From assembly GCA_963669155.1 (NCBI GenBank), contig OZ022591.1, positions 8,652,982 to 8,716,981 of the forward strand: a stretch of DNA of 64,000 nucleotides. Direction: 5' to 3'. The DNA is from Arbacia lixula (taxonomy: Eukaryota > Echinodermata > Echinoidea > Arbacioida > Arbaciidae). The notes under the pieces are model-generated. The model had not been told where the DNA came from, ran no database searches, and saw only the letters and a list, made by a program, of their open reading frames with translations. Of the stretch, positions 35,893-46,986 are shown piece by piece (positions within the stretch are counted from its first letter, which is position 1; every line of letters begins with the position of its first letter). The translations under genes and the position numbers were made by a program.

Positions 35893-36300
35893 GGCTGGTT
35901 TCCAGTCTTTTAGAGATTTTTCATTCACAATTTTTAACAAGGGTCTAGTGCTCAGACCAGAGAAGGACTTGGGAATGATTAAGCTGCTACAGTCAGACTA
36001 GCCTTGTTTCCAGGCTGTTCAGTATTTTTAAAACAAATTATTTGGTAAAAGAGGTCTGGCTGGCAGTAGACTAATCAATCTCAATTTCTTCTCCAGGTCC
36101 CCCAACATGTGGGGCGGACTGCATGGGAAAAGAGGAGAATGAGACTGTGACTAGTCTTAGAGTACTAGACTCTATGAGTCAGTTGGGATCAGAAATATCT
36201 AGCAGCCTGGAAGTCCAGCTACAGTCAGACCCATTTATTGAATATTGAATTTTGGATTGCAAATGCGTAACAGCCTGGGAACCAGACTACTCGATGGAGG
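35893..36300. mobile_element. CTAGCCT family fold-backs, nested or adjacent copies
   Basis: 35,998-36,225 is an inverted copy of the family (interior GTGACTAGTCTTAGAGTACT, the complement of the 9.5 and 27.9 kb copies). Extra arms lie on each side (GGCTGGTTTCCAGTC at 35,894 and ACAGCCTGGGAACCAGACTA at 36,269). Several arms in alternating orientation indicate nested insertions. Confidence 0.6.
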
Positions 36301-37183
36301 CCTTCCCAGCGTTGGTGTTTCCTTGGCAGCCAGTGCTATCCGCCTGCTTCCTCCTATAACCACCCAATCATAGTGACCGCACTGACCATGTGCATTGGTT
36401 CTTGGCAAGCCAGGCGTTGTTTGTTAAAGGCCCATACAAGTGAGCTCTTGTAGTGCGATATTTTTTTAAGGTAGCCCGTCCCTTTTACAGAGCTAATTCT
36501 GAAAATTCCCTGACTTTGTCATCATTTGAAAGAGAGTGGCTATATAACCCTTCCCTGTAATTAACAAAGTGTAATATTCAGTTTTGAGGAAATAATCTGT
36601 GATAATTGATCGAGCTTTCTTTTTTTTGTACCACAAAAATAGTCAAATCTCAGTGAAAACTAGTTAGATTTTCATTTATTCTCCGGTTGGTATCCCAAAG
36701 ATAAAATATGCGCAAACTTTCATGAAGTTTACAGATGTTTGTAAAAGGGAGTACGGGCCATATTTAAAGTGGGTGATGGGTTTGGGGGCGGTCCAATCAG
36801 CCCCACCCTTATAAGACAGGTAAAACTTTGATTGTTGAGACCTCAGGTTTGTGCGATATCAGTAGCAATCTTGGCTATGCTATGGCGAATGTACATTCAA
36901 TGAGTGGTGTGTGCACATGTGTGTTAGCATTGCAACATAGCCATCCAACCTAACCCTTCATGTAGCTTCAGTCAACTTCATAGAGTCTGATGTTTTATGT
37001 TACCAGTCCAACAAGCTCATAACCCGCAAGTGATGTGTACTGGTCAACAGTCCTTTCACAAAGCCCATGCATATACGCACCTCTTCTCCCCATCGACACT
37101 TATGCTCGTATACATTTAAAGGGAAAGTTCATTCTATGAAAATCATGTAAACCCAGTCTCCAAAAACACATGGAGCTCAGCTT
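36301..37183. other. no gene seen
   Basis: Mostly unique sequence. No supported gene or RNA. Confidence 0.45.
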
Positions 37184-37185
37184 GT

Positions 37186-37620
37186 TTAAAGAGAGGGTTG
37201 CCCACTTGCAAAAGTCATGAAAATCAGCAAGAATCAGCAGTGTGCCCTGATAATAAAGTGCATTAAATTTCATAATTATAGCCTTTTTAGGTAAAGTGAA
37301 AAACTATCCCTGTTTACATTTGAAAACATACACGTAATGACCATGGTCTACATTCATATACCATGTTGCAACATTTGGCTAGCGTGCATCCTTGCCTAAA
37401 CAATTACTGTGCAGTGTGAAAAAATGTGATGTGCACTAATACATGTTGTGGTCTATGCTCTCTAGGCTTAAGGTTCCGGATGACCCATCCAAAACCTTTT
37501 TGAAATCTATTAATCACTCTAGTTCCACTCAGAGGCAGTTTCCAAATCTATAGTTCGGAGGGAAGTTCTTGTTCATAATTTCTTTAATTTTTTGTGTTTT
37601 TTCCAAAAAACTTTCTGCTT
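37186..37620. repeat. partial relative of the AGACAGG TTAA MITE
   Basis: Starts at TTAA followed by AGAGAGGGTTGCCCACTTGC, then AAAAGTCATGAAAATCAG and GTGAAAAACTATCCCTGTTT, and ends with AGGGAAGTTCTTG...TTTTTCCAAAAA. Parallels 38,877-39,290. The right terminal repeat was not found. Confidence 0.55.
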
Positions 37621-38255
37621 TTTGTTCATCTTGATGACAATATCATTTTGAAAATATTTCAATGCATGCATGCTCCTAAAATAAACAATTGCAGAGATTT
37701 GGGGAGCCATTTTAACTGCAGAACCATGTTGCTGGGACCATGCAATCTCATTAAATCTTCCAAGGATTATTATTATAATAATAATACACTAAGATGCCAA
37801 GAGACCAGCTTCTGAAAAAATTGACATTCATGATGAGTACATTTATGCTTGATTTAATTCATAACTTATTTTGAATAATGGTTCGAAAGCATCATAAGTT
37901 TGTTTTTAACACCTACACCTAGCCCTATCCACAACCTTCAACATGCACAGGGAAGGCAGTACACCATTTTTACAACATTACATGGGTTTGAACGTCTTCT
38001 ATGTAAGCATGAGCGTTGTAGTAGATGCAAATATGAACCAGGCATAGTACATTTGAAAGGACGAGAAGTGGAAACTCACTTAATCCGTACCTACGTACGT
38101 TGAAATGCAGCAAACCATGCAAGCATTTAACAGTATTCTCCTTAAAATGTCACATTCAAAGTCCCCCAATCAAATCTAATGGGCTATGTAATGCGCAGTT
38201 CACTTCAACCAATGGCTTTTTCACTATAATGGTTAGATGCATGCAGCATCTGCCA
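37621..38255. other. no gene seen
   Basis: AT-rich; short ATT/AAT run at about 37,767-37,787. No gene supported. Confidence 0.5.
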
Positions 38256-38259
38256 GTGT

Positions 38260-38520
38260 TATCGAGGACGTTTTAAAGGAGAGTTTGAAGGATAGGAAGC
38301 GAGAGATATAGAGAGAGAGCTAGAGACAGAGGCAAAGAGAGTGCAAAGGGCAGAGAAAAGATGTGTCAAAAAAAATGTGTCAAAAGAGAGATATAGAGGG
38401 AAGGAAAGAAATTGAAACATATAGCGAAAGAGATGAGGGAAAGAAGGATACAACAGAGCTTTAGGGAAAGAAACATAACAGTGATTTTGAGAAATAGGCC
38501 AAGACTGTGCGAGGAGATTT
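38260..38520. repeat. purine-rich tract
   Basis: GA/GAAA-rich degenerate sequence, asymmetric purine strand on +. No coding capacity. Confidence 0.75.
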
Positions 38521-38876
38521 CTCAACCACCTAGTAGGAGATCTGTGTTTTCATAAGGTAAATAGCTTCAGATATATTTTCTGATCAGCCTTACTTCCAAG
38601 GTGCTTGTAAAATGACACTATTTGTAGGCAAATGTGAGTATCAACAATGCACTAACCATAGACAACACACCTCCTTAAAAAAAAGTCAGATGCTATATCC
38701 TGGTCACAATTATGTAGAATATCATACTTCTGCAAAATATCACTAGCTACATGTATGTCCACTTCTATGCAGGCAATACCATATATTGCAAGCAACATTT
38801 ACATAACCAAAGGTGCCATTTGATTGTGAAAGTACCCAATAAGGAAGTGAGAGTCAGAAAAAGCATGAAAACATGG

Positions 38877-39290
38877 TTAAAGACAGGGTGTCCCATTTAC
38901 AAAAGTCATGAAACTCTGATAATGTGTGTAAAATCTCACAATCATAGCCTCAGACTCTATTCATGATGAGTGAAAAACTATCAATGTTTACATTTGAAAC
39001 CTAGCGGGCCGTAGTCTACATTCACAATCTTATTGCCCATCGGTGCATAAGGCGCCACATGATTGCGGCATATGCTCCCATTGAATGCATGCACTGTGAT
39101 CCTGACTGTAGGGCATGGCATTCTCCAGTCATAGGTTTCAGAAAACTAGCCCAAAACCTCCTCACAATCTAGCCATTGCAATAATTTTGCTGAAAATTAG
39201 TTCCAGTTTTAATGATGGGAGGGAAGTTCTGACTGTATCTTCTTCCATTTTCCATGTTTTTTTTTACCAAAAACAAAGAAATCGACCGTC
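38877..39290. repeat. partial relative of the AGACAGG TTAA MITE, second
   Basis: TTAA at 38,877-38,880, then AGACAGGGTGTCCCATTTAC, AAAAGTCATGAAACTC and GTGAAAAACTATCAATGTTT, ending with GGAGGGAAGTTCTGACTG and TTTTTTTACCAAAAA. Shares this layout with 37,186-37,620 and its first 50 bp with 14,022. Confidence 0.6.
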
Positions 39291-39419
39291 TTTAAAAATG
39301 TCTGTAAGGTAAATGATTTATAGCATTGTGAAAGTATGATAAAAAAACTCCATTATAGCCTGTACACAGAGAACTGTAATTTTGTAGGTCAAGATGGATG
39401 ACTGGAAAGCATGTCAGAT

Positions 39420-39680
39420 TTTTTGTACAGAATAGGAGAGATGGAAGGAGAGAGAAGGGGAGAGAAAGAGAACGAGAGGGGGCAGAGGAGAAACAAATAT
39501 AGTGAAAGAGGGAGAACATGAAAAGGAGACAGATGGATAAAATGGAAAGAAAGAGAATGATGAATGGAGGAATAATATAACAAAGAACTGAGGAAGCTGG
39601 AGTTTGACAGATACAAAGGCTATAAAGAGAGTGAAAACAAATAAAATAATGTACAGAGACAGAGAGATATTAACTTTGTT
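39420..39680. repeat. purine-rich tract
   Basis: GAGA/GGAA-rich degenerate microsatellite. The minus-strand Ser/Leu/Phe-rich frames over it are artefacts. Confidence 0.8.
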
Positions 39681-39759
39681 CACATCGGCCACCTAATAAG
39701 CACAACACGTCGCAGCAATTTTACTTATACCCTACCAATAGCTGCGTATGGGAAAAGAG

Positions 39760-40085
39760 AGTCACTCGATTAATGTAGTATTTTCTTTTCCTTTGTGCTG
39801 GCTTTTTTGTGGATCACGACCAAGGAAAAATACAGTAACATTGGGGTAAGTTAACCTTATAAACTGCATCCCTAGGACCGTGGGGAGAGCTAGTCCATCG
39901 TGTCCAAAATACCGCAATATTACAGGTTTTTCAGTGTAAACGAACAGTGTTTTTAGAGGCTCCCTGAAAACTTCCTTACCAACATGCATCAGTAACATAA
40001 TGGTATTATTATGGTATCTAAACAGGACTACAGATAGCCAGGAGAAATTAGAGTGAGAGAGAGAGAGATGAGGAGAGGGTGGGAG
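39760..40085 (-). repeat. dispersed repeat related to 3.65-3.86 kb, plus short (GA)n
   Basis: Similar on the minus strand to 3,650-3,860 (HVGKEVFREPLKTLFVYTEK then PVILRYFGHDGLALPT here). Followed by a (GA)n stretch at about 40,052-40,070. Coding relevance is unproven; only two diverged copies are visible. Confidence 0.45.
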
Positions 40086-40089
40086 AGAT

Positions 40090-42055
40090 AAATTAGGAGT
40101 GTATGGTGATGTGAAACTAAAATTAATGCCATCATGCAGGCACAAAGAAAAGTGAAAGTCATAAAGGCGCAGGATAATAATTCATCATCAATGCATAATC
40201 TATTCTCTAATGGAAGAAGCTTGGTGGAAGGTGGGTAATTTATAGCATCAGGTTATTACTGAACAACTGTACAGAAACATTCAATCTACTGAAATTATGC
40301 AATCAATTTAGTTTTATGCTGCTGAAGATTGACTACTCAAGACAGTAATGAATTGATAGGCTCATCTGAAAGTAACTTTCGAGACAACAAGAAATTAATT
40401 ACAGAGTATTTATCAAAGCAATTTCTGACACACAAAACTTGTGAATAGCAAGTAATACTTCATCTTAACAGAGAAAACTTTGGCGGGGTAGCCTACGGAG
40501 AGCATCGATCCGGCAAACAAGTTACCCACTGTCTATTAAGACTTTCAGCACAGGACAACCTGCGGAGTACCTCCAGAGAAATCTTACCCTGGTTGGGACT
40601 TGTGTTGTTTATCAACAATATTGTCGATTTTAAGAATTGCATTATCAAATTGCAATTTTAGAATTTTTTTAATGATTTGTGGAGCATAAACAAATAATTA
40701 TGAAATAAGCAATCAGATGAATATTAATGGAGGATATAAACGATAAAAAAATTGCTTTGCTTCCCCCATTGAAGATTTTGCATGACGAAAAACAGCATGC
40801 CTGTGAGCATCTATTGCAAATCCATGTTAGAAATCGTGTGAGGAAGAAGAGGCTATTCAAAATCTGAGATTGTAGAAATAGTACGCAGTATACATTGGCC
40901 GGCCGGCCACCACCCTGTACTTCTTACCCGCGCTGTCCGTAACGGTCGAGGTCATACTTGGAAAAGATCCTTGAGCAGTGGCTGTTAAGACGGTGTCCGA
41001 AATGTTACCACTTGTTTTGATGGCCAAACAAGGAATTTTTTCTCCGCGGGTTCTCCGGAGAACGTCCGGGCCTGTCTGTTAAGAAGGAGTATAAGAGACT
41101 TTTTCACAAAAGAAGGATGTAGACACAAGGAGAGAGGTAAATGTGAACCAAGGGGAGGGAAGCAAGGGGTGCGATCTCGAATCATACATGTTTGCCAGAG
41201 TGTGATGCAAAAGGCGCAACATTTACGCCTATATCGCGGACGCAGTCGAAAAGATTCACTAACCACAATATTGCAGTATTATTACAAGGTCTCGATCCGC
41301 AAAATAGCCACACAATAAGCAGGGGGGAAAAGGCGAAGTAAATACCCCATTATTTCAGTGATTTCTGTTCATACGCAGCTATCGGTAATGCATAAGCAAA
41401 TTGCCGCAAATGGTTTTTGCCGCTTATTTTTTCAGATATGTGGTGTATGGAGTTATTGAGGAGTAGAAATTGTGACTTTAAGCTAGATGCAAAACTCTGA
41501 AATTGGAACAAAGATACGAAGGAATAAATACTAGACAGAAAAACTTGTAGCGACAAAGGGAGAAATGGAAGAAAAGACAGTGATAGTGCATAGGAGAGAA
41601 GTCAGGAAGGGAGAGGGAGCTTTAGGGTGCGAGGTAAATTAATCTAAATTATTTTCAGTGGTGACAGTTAGAAAGTGAAAGTATTCTTTGATGATCAGTA
41701 CTTCTTCACAATTGATATCAGTATTTAGGTTTATAGTAAATGCATCATTTAACAATGGTAATCAATCAAATATTTTCTGTCAAAAATAAGTGGTATATAA
41801 TGACTCAATAAAACTTGCATTTTCATATGTTATCTTATCCAGTTACAGTTGGATTCATTTTAGTGCAAGCTTTCAGATACAGTGCCATCCACCTTCATCA
41901 GTCCACAAATCATGAATCCATATATAGCAGACTTATAATGAAAACTTCTTCCATTTCAATATCAAGACTCTCTTTTGTGCTTCGGGATCGAAGATATTTT
42001 CGTCACTTACATGAATCGACGCACTGCTCTCTGTAGAACCACTCCTGATCACTTG
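40090..42055. other. no gene seen upstream of the TLR array
   Basis: AT-rich with a CpG-containing patch at about 40,895-41,075 (GGCCGGCCGGCCACCACC; TCTCCGCGGGTTCTCCGGAG). No exon or RNA could be supported; the patch is a weak promoter candidate for something outside this window's recognisable content. Confidence 0.35.
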
Positions 42056-42059
42056 CTCA

Positions 42060-42560
42060 AATCCAGCTGGTTTCTTCTTCACAGCACATCTTTATTATAG
42101 AATCACAGTGATCAGAGACCTTCGTTGAGGGGAAACGCAGGTGTCTGTATGGTGTAAACTATCCTATGAACTATCAAATGATATTGCAAGGAACTGATTT
42201 GAGAACGATTAAGGAAGGCTCTGTGGTGAACAATTAACTTCTTAAATCAAACTCAATTCTTCTCAGCTGTATCACAGTGCCTTGAGATCTTTGATGAGTG
42301 GAAACTCTGATAAACCTTAGGACCAATCATATGACCTACGCGACACAATTGCAAGGAACTGATTTGTGAACGATTAATGAGGGCTTTGTGGTGAACAATT
42401 GTCTTCTCAAGACCAACTTATTTCTTCTCCGGTGACATATACACCTCGATCAGCTGCATCACAGTGCCTTGAAATCCTTGATGAGTAGAAACTCTGGTGT
42501 CTTCATTTTGTGCTTATGAGCTGTCCAAAAGAAGTTGCTAGGAAAACATTCCTGGCACCA
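42060..42560. repeat. upstream repeated module of TLR copy 1, about 170-187 bp, three units
   Basis: Units carry (A)TCACAGTG(C/A)...(G/T)TTGATGAGTGGAAACTCTG, TTGCAAGGAACTGATTTG and TGGTGAACAATT, with CACAGTG anchors at 42,104, 42,273 and 42,460. Diverged versions lie upstream of TLR copies 2 and 3. The position directly 5' of each gene makes a role in transcription plausible, but the sequence alone only shows repetition. Confidence 0.75.
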
Positions 42561-42755
42561 GACAATTTGTGGGTGCTGGGTTGATTGTACACGACTGATA
42601 GCTCTGCACCAAGCTTGCACCTTATTTAGCTGTCTATATTTACTTAATTAATGCTCAGGGAGAACATCAGTGACTGTTGTTCATCCTCAACCCTAGCTGT
42701 TGTACACAGGAGACTCTCTTGCTCTACAAGGTCATTCTGAAGAATCTTTGTGACA

Positions 42756-45554
42756 ATGGCTTCCATCCGGGACTCCTACAAACTCCTCTGGACTGTCTGC
42801 ATTCTGTGGATCTTGTGGATGACATCTCTGGCCACTCCTGAGACATCTTCACCTGGACCTGTCCTGGACACCACAAGTCAAGGTTGTCGCATCGAGACAC
42901 TCCACTCTGGCTCCAAGGTTGATTGTAGCAATCGCAACCTATCAGCAGTTCCTGCAGATCTCCCAAAGGACACTATCACTTTGGATCTCTATCAAAACCA
43001 GATACAGGAGCTCCACAATCATTCATTCACACATCTTCCTATCTTAACTGTACTTAATGTTGGACATAATTTGATTCATAATATAGAGTGTGGTGCATTT
43101 TCACATTTATCTGAACTAAGAGTCTTAAATTTGAATAGGAACATGTTACAATCATTACCACATCATGTTTTTTATATGAATCTCTGCTTAGAAAGTCTTA
43201 TTCTCAGCTGCAACAGGTTTACGCATGTCCCAACAGATGAAATCCATGGGCTTACAAAACTAAGAGTGTTTGCTATCAACAACAATGCAATTCACTTGGC
43301 AGATTTTTTAGGTTTCACTAACTTGAGACATATATCTAGGATCATTTTTTCTCATAATAATATCTCCTATATTCATATTGATGACATAAAGCCTCTGTCA
43401 AATGATTCCCTTACATGCCTTGCTTTAAGAAGTAACAGGTTACATGAGCTACCACCACACATTTTCTCACCTTTGAAATCCATTTTATCTCTTGCTCTAC
43501 ATGGCAACCATTTTTACAACTTCACATTCACACCATTCCTTGCTCCAGTTTACATCAAAAGGCTCACTGTTACTGGCTCACATATCCACAACATTATTCC
43601 TCTCAAAATGTCCAACATTTCAAAAGAAAAGTTCCCAATTATAAGTGAAATTGTGATGGCCACTAATTACATTGAAGTTCTACCCTCTTATGCCTTCTGG
43701 GGTTTACAAAACACAACCATTCTCAACCTTAAACAAAGTAAAATCAAGACACTTTTCAAAGATTCTTTCTGTGGACTGGATACACTTGAAGTACTAGACA
43801 TTTCTCAGAATTTGATCACCTCATTACCAGCTGGTATGTTCTTGTGTAACCCCAAACTACAACAGATCCTTGCGTCCCACAATTATATCAATATATTGGA
43901 CATGAGATTTTGCCACAAGCTCTACTTTCTCACTGAGCTTGATATGTCAAGAAACAATTTGAAATATTTTGAGCATTATCAATGGACTAACCCAGCACTT
44001 ACATTTTTTAATGTTTCTAAGAATCAACTTAAATTCATGAATGCAAAAATGTTTGAAGGGCTTATCAATCTTAAGACCCTAGATGCATCTGTCAATCAAA
44101 TTGCATCATACTCTCCTACTACTTTCAATAATACGCCAAACATACAATCACTGCTTCTGTTTTCGGAAAGCAAGCAACTCCTCCGTGAGGCATTCAGTGG
44201 AATGAAAAAGCTCCGTACACTTGATATATCATATTCACATATATCAATTACTTCTACAAATCAGTTCACACATACCTCTTCCCTACTGGAACTTCGAATG
44301 TGCAAGAATAATTTACAAAGCAAAGATTTGCATGACATAGATCATAATTCATCCCTCTTTGATGGTCTTGTGTCGCTGACCCACCTCTATCTTCAAGGTA
44401 ATCACCTAGACAATATGCAACCAGGGGTTTTCAGTCCCTTACAGAACCTCCTCTTACTTGATCTTTCAAAGAGTAACATCAAAGTTTTGCAAAATGGGGT
44501 TTTCCAGGGTTTGGTGTCACTCACAACTCTGTATATGTCTGACAATATGATAACGAAAACCACTGATACAATTTTGGCAGGGCTTAACGATCTCAGAACC
44601 CTTTTCTTACAAAACAACAAAGTGCAAACGATTGCTTCAAATCTATTTGCTGAAACTCCAGGAATACAAAGTTTGTACCTCTCAAAAAATCACATTAGCA
44701 CCATTGACAAGAATACCATCTTCCCATCAAATGGAACTCTACAGCTTGATATTTCTGGGAATCCGTTTTCATGCACTTGTAACTTGCTATGGTTTGTTAC
44801 ATGGCTTCGCACCAGCAACACCACGCTCTTACATCCAAATGCTACTTCATGTTCACCTTCATCATTTAAAGAGATGATCAACCAGCCCCTCTCTATGTTC
44901 AAACCTGAAGATTTTTGTGGTGTGAATATCTCTCTAGTGACTGGCGTGTCACTCTCCGTTGTCATGATTGCATTTCTGGTCCTCCTTGCATACAACAAGC
45001 GTTGGTGGATCAACTACAAGTTCTTTCTTCTCAAGCTGGCCATCCTTGGCTACCAGGAGATGAACGAGGACTTTGATGCAGGCAACTACGAGTTCCACCT
45101 CAACCTCATGTTCCACGAGGACGATGAGGAGTGGGTCAACCGGGTGATGAGACCTGCCCTTGAAGAGAGGTTGCCTCGCATCCAGAATGTCATCTTTGGA
45201 GATGAGGACCTCCACCTCGGGATGTTCTACATCAATGCCATCTATGACGCCATCGACAACAGCTTCAAGACAGTGCTGCTGATCAGCAACAGGTGCGTGG
45301 AAGACGCCTGGTTCATGACCAAGCTGCGCTTGGCCCTGGAGCATGTCAACGATACAGGACTGGACAAAGTCCTGCTCATCTTCCTAGAGGATATCGCGAA
45401 TGAGAACCTGCCCTATCTTGTCAGGCTCTTCTTGAGTAGGAACAGACCTTACATGCTGTGGACTGAGGACGAGGAGGCACAGGATTTCTTCTGGGCTCAA
45501 TTTGAGAAGAGCATGAGGACCAACAGAGCCATCAACAATGTCATCCCTATCTAA
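42756..45554 (+). CDS. TLR: Toll-like receptor, intact copy 1 (932 aa)
   Basis: Single-exon TLR, a membrane pattern-recognition receptor that senses microbial ligands through its LRR ectodomain and signals through its TIR domain. I start at 42,756: six bases upstream the in-frame codon is GTG, whereas ACAATGG gives a strong Kozak context. Signal peptide at about residues 1-27; LRRNT cysteines 44 and 57; roughly two dozen LRRs (about 72-667); LRRCT 668-726 with cysteines 673, 675, 699 and 721; TM 727-746 (LVTGVSLSVVMIAFLVLLAY), then NKRWW; TIR about 777-932. TIR box 3 FW is at 912-913. The BB loop reads GDEDLHLG (815-822), with Leu where most TLRs have Pro. Five LRR cysteines (144, 152, 221, 339, 364) are absent from copy 2. 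The TIR-coding third is much more GC-rich than the LRR part. Length and layout are ordinary for an invertebrate single-cysteine-cluster TLR. Ligand unknown. Confidence 0.95.
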   Translation: MASIRDSYKLLWTVCILWILWMTSLATPETSSPGPVLDTTSQGCRIETLHSGSKVDCSNRNLSAVPADLPKDTITLDLYQNQIQELHNHSFTHLPILTVLNVGHNLIHNIECGAFSHLSELRVLNLNRNMLQSLPHHVFYMNLCLESLILSCNRFTHVPTDEIHGLTKLRVFAINNNAIHLADFLGFTNLRHISRIIFSHNNISYIHIDDIKPLSNDSLTCLALRSNRLHELPPHIFSPLKSILSLALHGNHFYNFTFTPFLAPVYIKRLTVTGSHIHNIIPLKMSNISKEKFPIISEIVMATNYIEVLPSYAFWGLQNTTILNLKQSKIKTLFKDSFCGLDTLEVLDISQNLITSLPAGMFLCNPKLQQILASHNYINILDMRFCHKLYFLTELDMSRNNLKYFEHYQWTNPALTFFNVSKNQLKFMNAKMFEGLINLKTLDASVNQIASYSPTTFNNTPNIQSLLLFSESKQLLREAFSGMKKLRTLDISYSHISITSTNQFTHTSSLLELRMCKNNLQSKDLHDIDHNSSLFDGLVSLTHLYLQGNHLDNMQPGVFSPLQNLLLLDLSKSNIKVLQNGVFQGLVSLTTLYMSDNMITKTTDTILAGLNDLRTLFLQNNKVQTIASNLFAETPGIQSLYLSKNHISTIDKNTIFPSNGTLQLDISGNPFSCTCNLLWFVTWLRTSNTTLLHPNATSCSPSSFKEMINQPLSMFKPEDFCGVNISLVTGVSLSVVMIAFLVLLAYNKRWWINYKFFLLKLAILGYQEMNEDFDAGNYEFHLNLMFHEDDEEWVNRVMRPALEERLPRIQNVIFGDEDLHLGMFYINAIYDAIDNSFKTVLLISNRCVEDAWFMTKLRLALEHVNDTGLDKVLLIFLEDIANENLPYLVRLFLSRNRPYMLWTEDEEAQDFFWAQFEKSMRTNRAINNVIPI

Positions 45555-46130
45555 ACTTCATCCTAAGAAGGTATTTCAGAATAACTCTAATCAACTCCAG
45601 AATATTACAACTCATGACTGAAGACTAATGGAAGGAAAGACCAAAAAGTGGGTAAAGCATTTGAAAAGTGTGCGGGACATCAGTGTCATTCCTATCCAAA
45701 CTTCCTCTTGAGAAGGGCCTCCCAAGATCGGGACTTTAATAGACATATTGCCTCGCATGAATTCCAGAATATTACAAATGACAAAGAAAGTCTAAAGAGT
45801 GTCTCAAAGAAGAAGTCTTACACAAGTCAGGAAAAAGCAGATGGTGGGAAAGGATAGAGAGTTAAAAATGGTAAAAAAAGTAAGCCATTTACAATGTCAT
45901 TCCTATCTAAACTACCTCCCAACAAGAGGCTTTCATGGACAGACTTACTCTTATTGACTCCAGAATACTATCATTCTTGAAGAAACTCTGTGTCTCATTT
46001 TGGGATGTACAGTGTCACATTCAGTAGAAACAGATCTAACACGAAAGACACAAGCAATGGGGCTTCCACAAATGTCCACCCCACAGAAACTTTCTTCCTT
46101 CCACAAATATGTAAATTAATAAAGAAAAAA
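45555..46130 (+). other. 3' untranslated region of TLR copy 1 (predicted)
   Basis: Non-coding sequence highly similar to the regions after copies 2 and 3 (for example ACTTCATCCTAAGAAGGTAT, AATTCCAGAATATTACAAAT). An AATAAA at 46,118-46,123 would end a transcript of about 570 nt 3' UTR. The transcript end itself is not proven. Confidence 0.5.
46118..46123 (+). terminator. candidate polyadenylation signal, TLR copy 1
   Basis: AATAAA followed by an A-rich stretch. Also present after copy 3 (62,624-62,629) but replaced by GATAATG at the equivalent place after copy 2. Confidence 0.4.
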
Positions 46131-46513
46131 GCACCTGAATGCTGGATTAACTTATTCAATATCTAGATGTTCATACAAAAACTTGTTTCTAAGTTCACCT
46201 CACTCTCAACATATCACTGTTTTGTACACATACAACATCATAGTGCTTCAAATTACATTCTGAGATGTCTGGAATACATTGAATTTAATTGTCTTTTGGC
46301 AGGAGATGCGACAGCTGACAGACAAGTAATACAAACTTTAATCTTCATGATATGGTATGCTTATTCACTGATTTGAGTTACATGTAACACAAAGTTATTA
46401 TTGATGTGTGTTGAAAAGCAAATATTATATAACTTCTTATCCAATACTTCCATGATGTTTCAGCTTGAGAGAAAACAGCTTGGTTAATCACTTAAAATAT
46501 CATCTTTGCCCTC

Positions 46514-46519
46514 AATAAA
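46514..46519 (+). terminator. candidate distal polyadenylation signal, TLR copy 1
   Basis: AATAAA inside CCCTCAATAAATACTG, conserved after all three genes (55,398-55,403 and 63,191-63,196), unlike the proximal signal. Confidence 0.4.
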
Positions 46520-46986
46520 TACTGAATTAGTAAAAACAATATATCATCTTAGTGTATTGTACATAGAAGTCTAAATACCGATCAGCATACTTATATAGCA
46601 TGAATTAATTATTTTGAATGTAAACAATGTTATAATACAGTTTTAAAAAAGTGTGATGTAACTTCATTTCACTTAATTTGGAGTGAGAAATCTTGGTTAA
46701 TCAATAAAAATATAAAATTTGCGCTCAAAAAAGACTTAATTATGAACAAATATAAATGTATATTGTACATCAAAGTGTAAATACCGCCGATCATTGTTGT
46801 ATAGCATGAAATACTGACTTATAATGTATATAATGTTATAATACATGTATGTTCCTTTAATACCTAGTTAACTAATTTGTTTTCTCTTCTTTATACTTTC
46901 CCACTGGAAACAGAAATACTCCAAATCATTTTAGAAATGTTTGCATGTACTTTGATCACTTTCTTGATGTTTTGATTTATTCAATT

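Noticed and set aside
42750..42755. TLR start two codons upstream of the ATG (and likewise at 51,623 and 59,236)
   Set aside because: The codon there is GTG, not ATG. In a eukaryotic gene the next codon but one, ATG in ACAATGG context, is the better start, giving 932 rather than 934 residues.
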